NCBI GenBank assembly: GCA_009885275.1
Contig: VFKY01000318.1
Location: 1 to 8,060 of the forward strand
Direction: 5' to 3'
Length of the DNA stretch: 8,060 nucleotides
Source: Verrucomicrobiota bacterium
GTDB lineage: Bacteria; Verrucomicrobiota; Verrucomicrobiia; Verrucomicrobiales; Verrucomicrobiaceae
This document shows, piece by piece, positions 6,327-8,060 of the stretch; within the stretch, counting starts at the first letter, position 1, and each line of letters begins with the position of its first letter. The position numbers and the translations under genes were made by a program. The notes beneath the pieces are model-generated. The model was not told the origin of the DNA. It did not search any database and worked only from the letters and a program-made list of their open reading frames with translations.

Positions 6327-6743
6327 ATGATGATTGCACAGGAAAACTCCGTCACTTTAATCCGTCGTTATTACGAAACCTTTAACGCAGGCAATCGCGC
6401 GGCCTTTCTCGCAATGTTGGATGAACAGGTGCAACACGACATTAATCAAGCCGGCACCGAAGTTGGATTGGTTGCTTTTCAAGCTTTTCTCCTACGCATG
6501 GATCGCTGTTATCTTGAGCAAGTGGAGGAATTACAAGTCTTTGCGAACGAAGAAGGCACTCGCGCTGCCGCAGAGTTCTATATCAACGGGACTTACGTCG
6601 TAACAGACGATGGACTTCCTCCTGCCACGGGCCAGAAGTACCGACTCCGTGTCGGAGCATTCTTCCATATTCAGCAAGGAAAAATCAGTCGCGTGACGAA
6701 TTACTACAATCTTGAGGAATGGTTACGGTTGATCGAGGGCTGA
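6327..6743 (+). CDS. SnoaL/NTF2-fold protein, ketosteroid isomerase-related
   Basis: A small cytoplasmic protein of 138 aa with the NTF2-like cone fold. The N-terminal helix pattern SVTLIRRYYETFNAGNRAAFLAML (8-31) is typical of SnoaL-like proteins. It is followed by a pocket segment around QHDINQAG (36-43), strands AAAEFYINGTY (80-90) and LRVGAFFHIQQGKISRVTNYYNLEEW (107-132). The TDDGLPPATGQ stretch (93-103) and the NYYNLEEW ending recall the ketosteroid isomerase-related subfamily TIGR02096. The reaction and ligand are unknown; members of this fold include isomerases, cyclases, dehydratases and non-enzymes. It is the only rightward gene. It starts at ATG 6327, with an adjacent in-frame ATG at 6330 equally possible, and no clear Shine-Dalgarno sequence. 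Its last 59 bases overlap the antisense 3' end of the DUF423 gene. Confidence 0.88.
   Translation: MMIAQENSVTLIRRYYETFNAGNRAAFLAMLDEQVQHDINQAGTEVGLVAFQAFLLRMDRCYLEQVEELQVFANEEGTRAAAEFYINGTYVVTDDGLPPATGQKYRLRVGAFFHIQQGKISRVTNYYNLEEWLRLIEG
6685..6743. other. Tail-to-tail overlap of two convergent genes
   Basis: The rightward SnoaL-like gene ends with TGA at 6741-6743 and the leftward DUF423 gene ends with TGA at 6685-6687, so 59 bases code on both strands. The rightward reading encodes the conserved end VTNYYNLEEW; the leftward reading gives the non-conserved tail of the membrane protein. There is no room for a bidirectional terminator between the genes and none is visible on either side, so transcripts probably run into each other. 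Confidence 0.85.
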
Positions 6744-7116
6744 TAATCAACAACAACCAACCCAACATCAAGAAGCCACCTCCAATCGGTGTGATGGCTC
6801 CAAGCCATTTACTGTCCGTCAAACAGAGCGCATAAAGACTGCCGCTAAAAATAACGATCCCCGAAATAAAACAGCGGAAAGTCCATCGTCCCTGAGTAGG
6901 CAATGGAAAGGCGTAAGCAAGTATGAGTAAAACAATAGAGTGCGCCATGAGATAATTGCTGGCCGTCTTCCAAACATCAAGGCGATAAGCCACGACATCC
7001 GGGGTCAAGGTGGCGGCCCATGTTGTCTTTAAGCCATGAGCCCCCATAGCACCGAGAGCTACGGCGAGAAAACCAAAAATTGCGGCATTTCGTAATTTAT
7101 CAGGGTCGGCTTTCAT
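6685..7116 (-). CDS. DUF423 family small membrane protein (YgdD-like)
   Basis: An inner-membrane protein of 143 aa with no known biochemical function. The DUF423 pattern is clear: FLAVALGAMGAHGLK (16-30), VWKTASNYLMAHSIVLLILAY (48-68), FISGIVIFSGSLYALCLTDSKWLGAITPIGG (83-113) and a final hydrophobic segment ending LLLII near 125, giving four predicted transmembrane helices. The last 18 residues (from SPRST) are polar, fall outside the family pattern, and are encoded entirely opposite the 3' end of the SnoaL-like gene. The start ATG lies 11 bases after the stop of the flavin oxidoreductase, so the two are probably co-transcribed. The family assignment is firm; any role is unknown. Confidence 0.93.
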   Translation of the reverse strand: MKADPDKLRNAAIFGFLAVALGAMGAHGLKTTWAATLTPDVVAYRLDVWKTASNYLMAHSIVLLILAYAFPLPTQGRWTFRCFISGIVIFSGSLYALCLTDSKWLGAITPIGGGFLMLGWLLLIISPRSTVTIPQDCSNSSRD

Positions 7117-7127
7117 ACTCGCTAGGT

Positions 7128-8060
7128 TTAGGACTGTTGCATGCGCTTCATCGCCAACTGTGCAGCGGTCGCTCCCATTCGCATAGCAGAATGCATATTG
7201 GGATATTTAAAGCCCCCTTGGCGTCCGGTGGACTGGAGATTAGACACACGCTTCACCCACTGGATCACCTTGTCGTAATGCGGTTCAAACCCAAGCGAAA
7301 AAACAGGATACCCAGTCTCGCTGTGCAGAAGATTAACTTCGATAATTTCTTCCTTTTTACAGATACCCTCTATCTCAAGGTCATCGAATATTCGTTGTTT
7401 GGCATCTTCCGTACCCTGCCATTTTTCATCACCAATCTCACATGTTGTCTCAACAATGAGCACAGTGTGACCTTCCGGTTTCACAACAAGCCCAGCATTC
7501 TTTGGTTCGCCAACGCGATGAAACATACGATCACGGTAATAAATGTAGAGGCCATCGATGCATTTCTCCTTTTTCACTAGCAACCCATAAATAGCTATCG
7601 GCTTGAAGCGAAGTTCTTGTGAGGCTTTTAAAACATCTGGCGATGGCGATGGGTCAGCCTTTTGAACCAGCCAAGGCAGTGGGATAGTGGAGATACACTC
7701 ATCACAAACAATCTTATGCTCGACATCGTCTTTGAGATAATGCACGGCAGTGATTCGATTCTCCGCATTAATGGCAACACGGCAAACTTCGGCATCGAGA
7801 ATCACTTTGCCGCCGTTTTCAACAATGCTTTTAGCGAGCACACGAGGCATAGACTCAGCTCCAGTGCGGGAATAATGCAGCGTCTCATCATGCAAAGCGC
7901 TATCGACAGCTTTGACCCTCTTGTCTTTAACTCCAAATTTTGCTAACGCTTTCTTGATAACATCCACAGCGCTCAGTCGTGGCATTTTGGTAGTGATGAA
8001 TGTCGCACTCAACTCACGAGGATGTATCCCCCAATAGCGATGAGTAAACTCCTTAAAAAA
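7128..8060 (-). CDS. FAD-dependent oxidoreductase, protoporphyrinogen oxidase/UDP-galactopyranose mutase-like (5' end off window)
   Basis: The C-terminal 310 residues of a flavoprotein; the frame is open to the right edge, and the first visible residues are FFKEFTHRYWGIHPRELSA. The amino-terminal Rossmann GxGxxG is therefore outside. That visible start, with its F-x-x-x-Y/WGI pattern, is typical of the amine-oxidase/UGM-like superfamily substrate domain. Next comes HYSRTGAESMPRVLAKSIVENGGKVILDAEV, the segment where the polypeptide returns to the FAD domain, then CISTIPLPWLV. Near the end, TGRQGGFKYPNMHSAMRMG (about 7177-7233) is the C-terminal FAD-contact motif. The TGRQG-F-Y-NM form is what I recall from NAD(P)-binding, protoporphyrinogen oxidase-like proteins found in surface-glycan gene sets rather than true haem enzymes. 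The substrate is unknown. Internal start-like codons (for example TTG at 8012) are not the real start. The stop lies 11 bases before DUF423. Confidence 0.85.
   Translation of the reverse strand, partial: FFKEFTHRYWGIHPRELSATFITTKMPRLSAVDVIKKALAKFGVKDKRVKAVDSALHDETLHYSRTGAESMPRVLAKSIVENGGKVILDAEVCRVAINAENRITAVHYLKDDVEHKIVCDECISTIPLPWLVQKADPSPSPDVLKASQELRFKPIAIYGLLVKKEKCIDGLYIYYRDRMFHRVGEPKNAGLVVKPEGHTVLIVETTCEIGDEKWQGTEDAKQRIFDDLEIEGICKKEEIIEVNLLHSETGYPVFSLGFEPHYDKVIQWVKRVSNLQSTGRQGGFKYPNMHSAMRMGATAAQLAMKRMQQS

Noticed and set aside
7080..7580. Plus-strand open frame of 166 codons opposite the flavoprotein gene
   Set aside because: No family resemblance. The minus strand carries conserved FAD-protein motifs over the same bases, so this is an antisense shadow.
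1..8060. New defence, mobile or secretion system, CRISPR array, tRNA/rRNA, or insertion sequence
   Set aside because: Both strands are filled with recognisable metabolic or membrane genes. I saw no spaced direct repeats beyond the 26-base heptamer tract, no terminal inverted repeats, no integrase or transposase motifs, and no tRNA-like cloverleaf sequences.

Overview
The window is bacterial chromosomal DNA, densely packed with protein genes, roughly half G+C by eye, and free of phage, transposon, CRISPR or RNA-gene signatures. No gene-free stretch exceeds about 110 bases. The source is most likely a Gram-negative, environmental-type bacterium. A Verrucomicrobiota- or Planctomycetota-like lineage is my best guess, from the exosortase/PEP-CTERM-type CPBP protease and a (ATTTCGA)n heptamer repeat inside a gene, but this rests on recollection and is weak.

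Layout. From about 6214 down to the left edge, six genes all read leftward: an S11-type D-Ala-D-Ala carboxypeptidase homologue, 6-phosphofructokinase, an Lrp/AsnC regulator, a class I/II aminotransferase, a CPBP intramembrane protease, and glutamine-dependent NAD+ synthetase (cut by the left edge). Gaps between them are 42, 56, -4, 33 and 10 bases, so they could form one transcription unit. To the right, one gene reads rightward (a SnoaL/ketosteroid-isomerase-like protein, 6327-6743). It diverges from the carboxypeptidase homologue across a gap of about 112 bases and collides tail to tail, with a 59-base overlap, with a leftward pair: a DUF423 membrane protein and a flavin-dependent oxidoreductase cut by the right edge.

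How the genes relate. The only clearly functional pair is the Lrp-type regulator and the aminotransferase, which overlap by ATGA and resemble the alaR-alaT (yugG-yugH) pair of Bacillus subtilis. Phosphofructokinase and NAD+ synthetase are core metabolism. The carboxypeptidase homologue is an envelope protein, and the CPBP protease is a membrane protein of the exosortase-associated type. No single pathway joins them, and I do not see a new multi-gene system here.

Most noteworthy points: (1) the S11 protein keeps the SxN and KTG motifs but has glycine where the SxxK nucleophilic serine belongs, suggesting a pseudo-enzyme or altered chemistry; (2) the NadE interdomain linker contains an in-frame heptanucleotide repeat that looks like captured repeat DNA; (3) the phosphofructokinase combines an ATP-type glycine with a PPi-type lysine (group III/mixed class); (4) the DUF423 protein has a C-terminal extension encoded entirely antisense to its neighbour.
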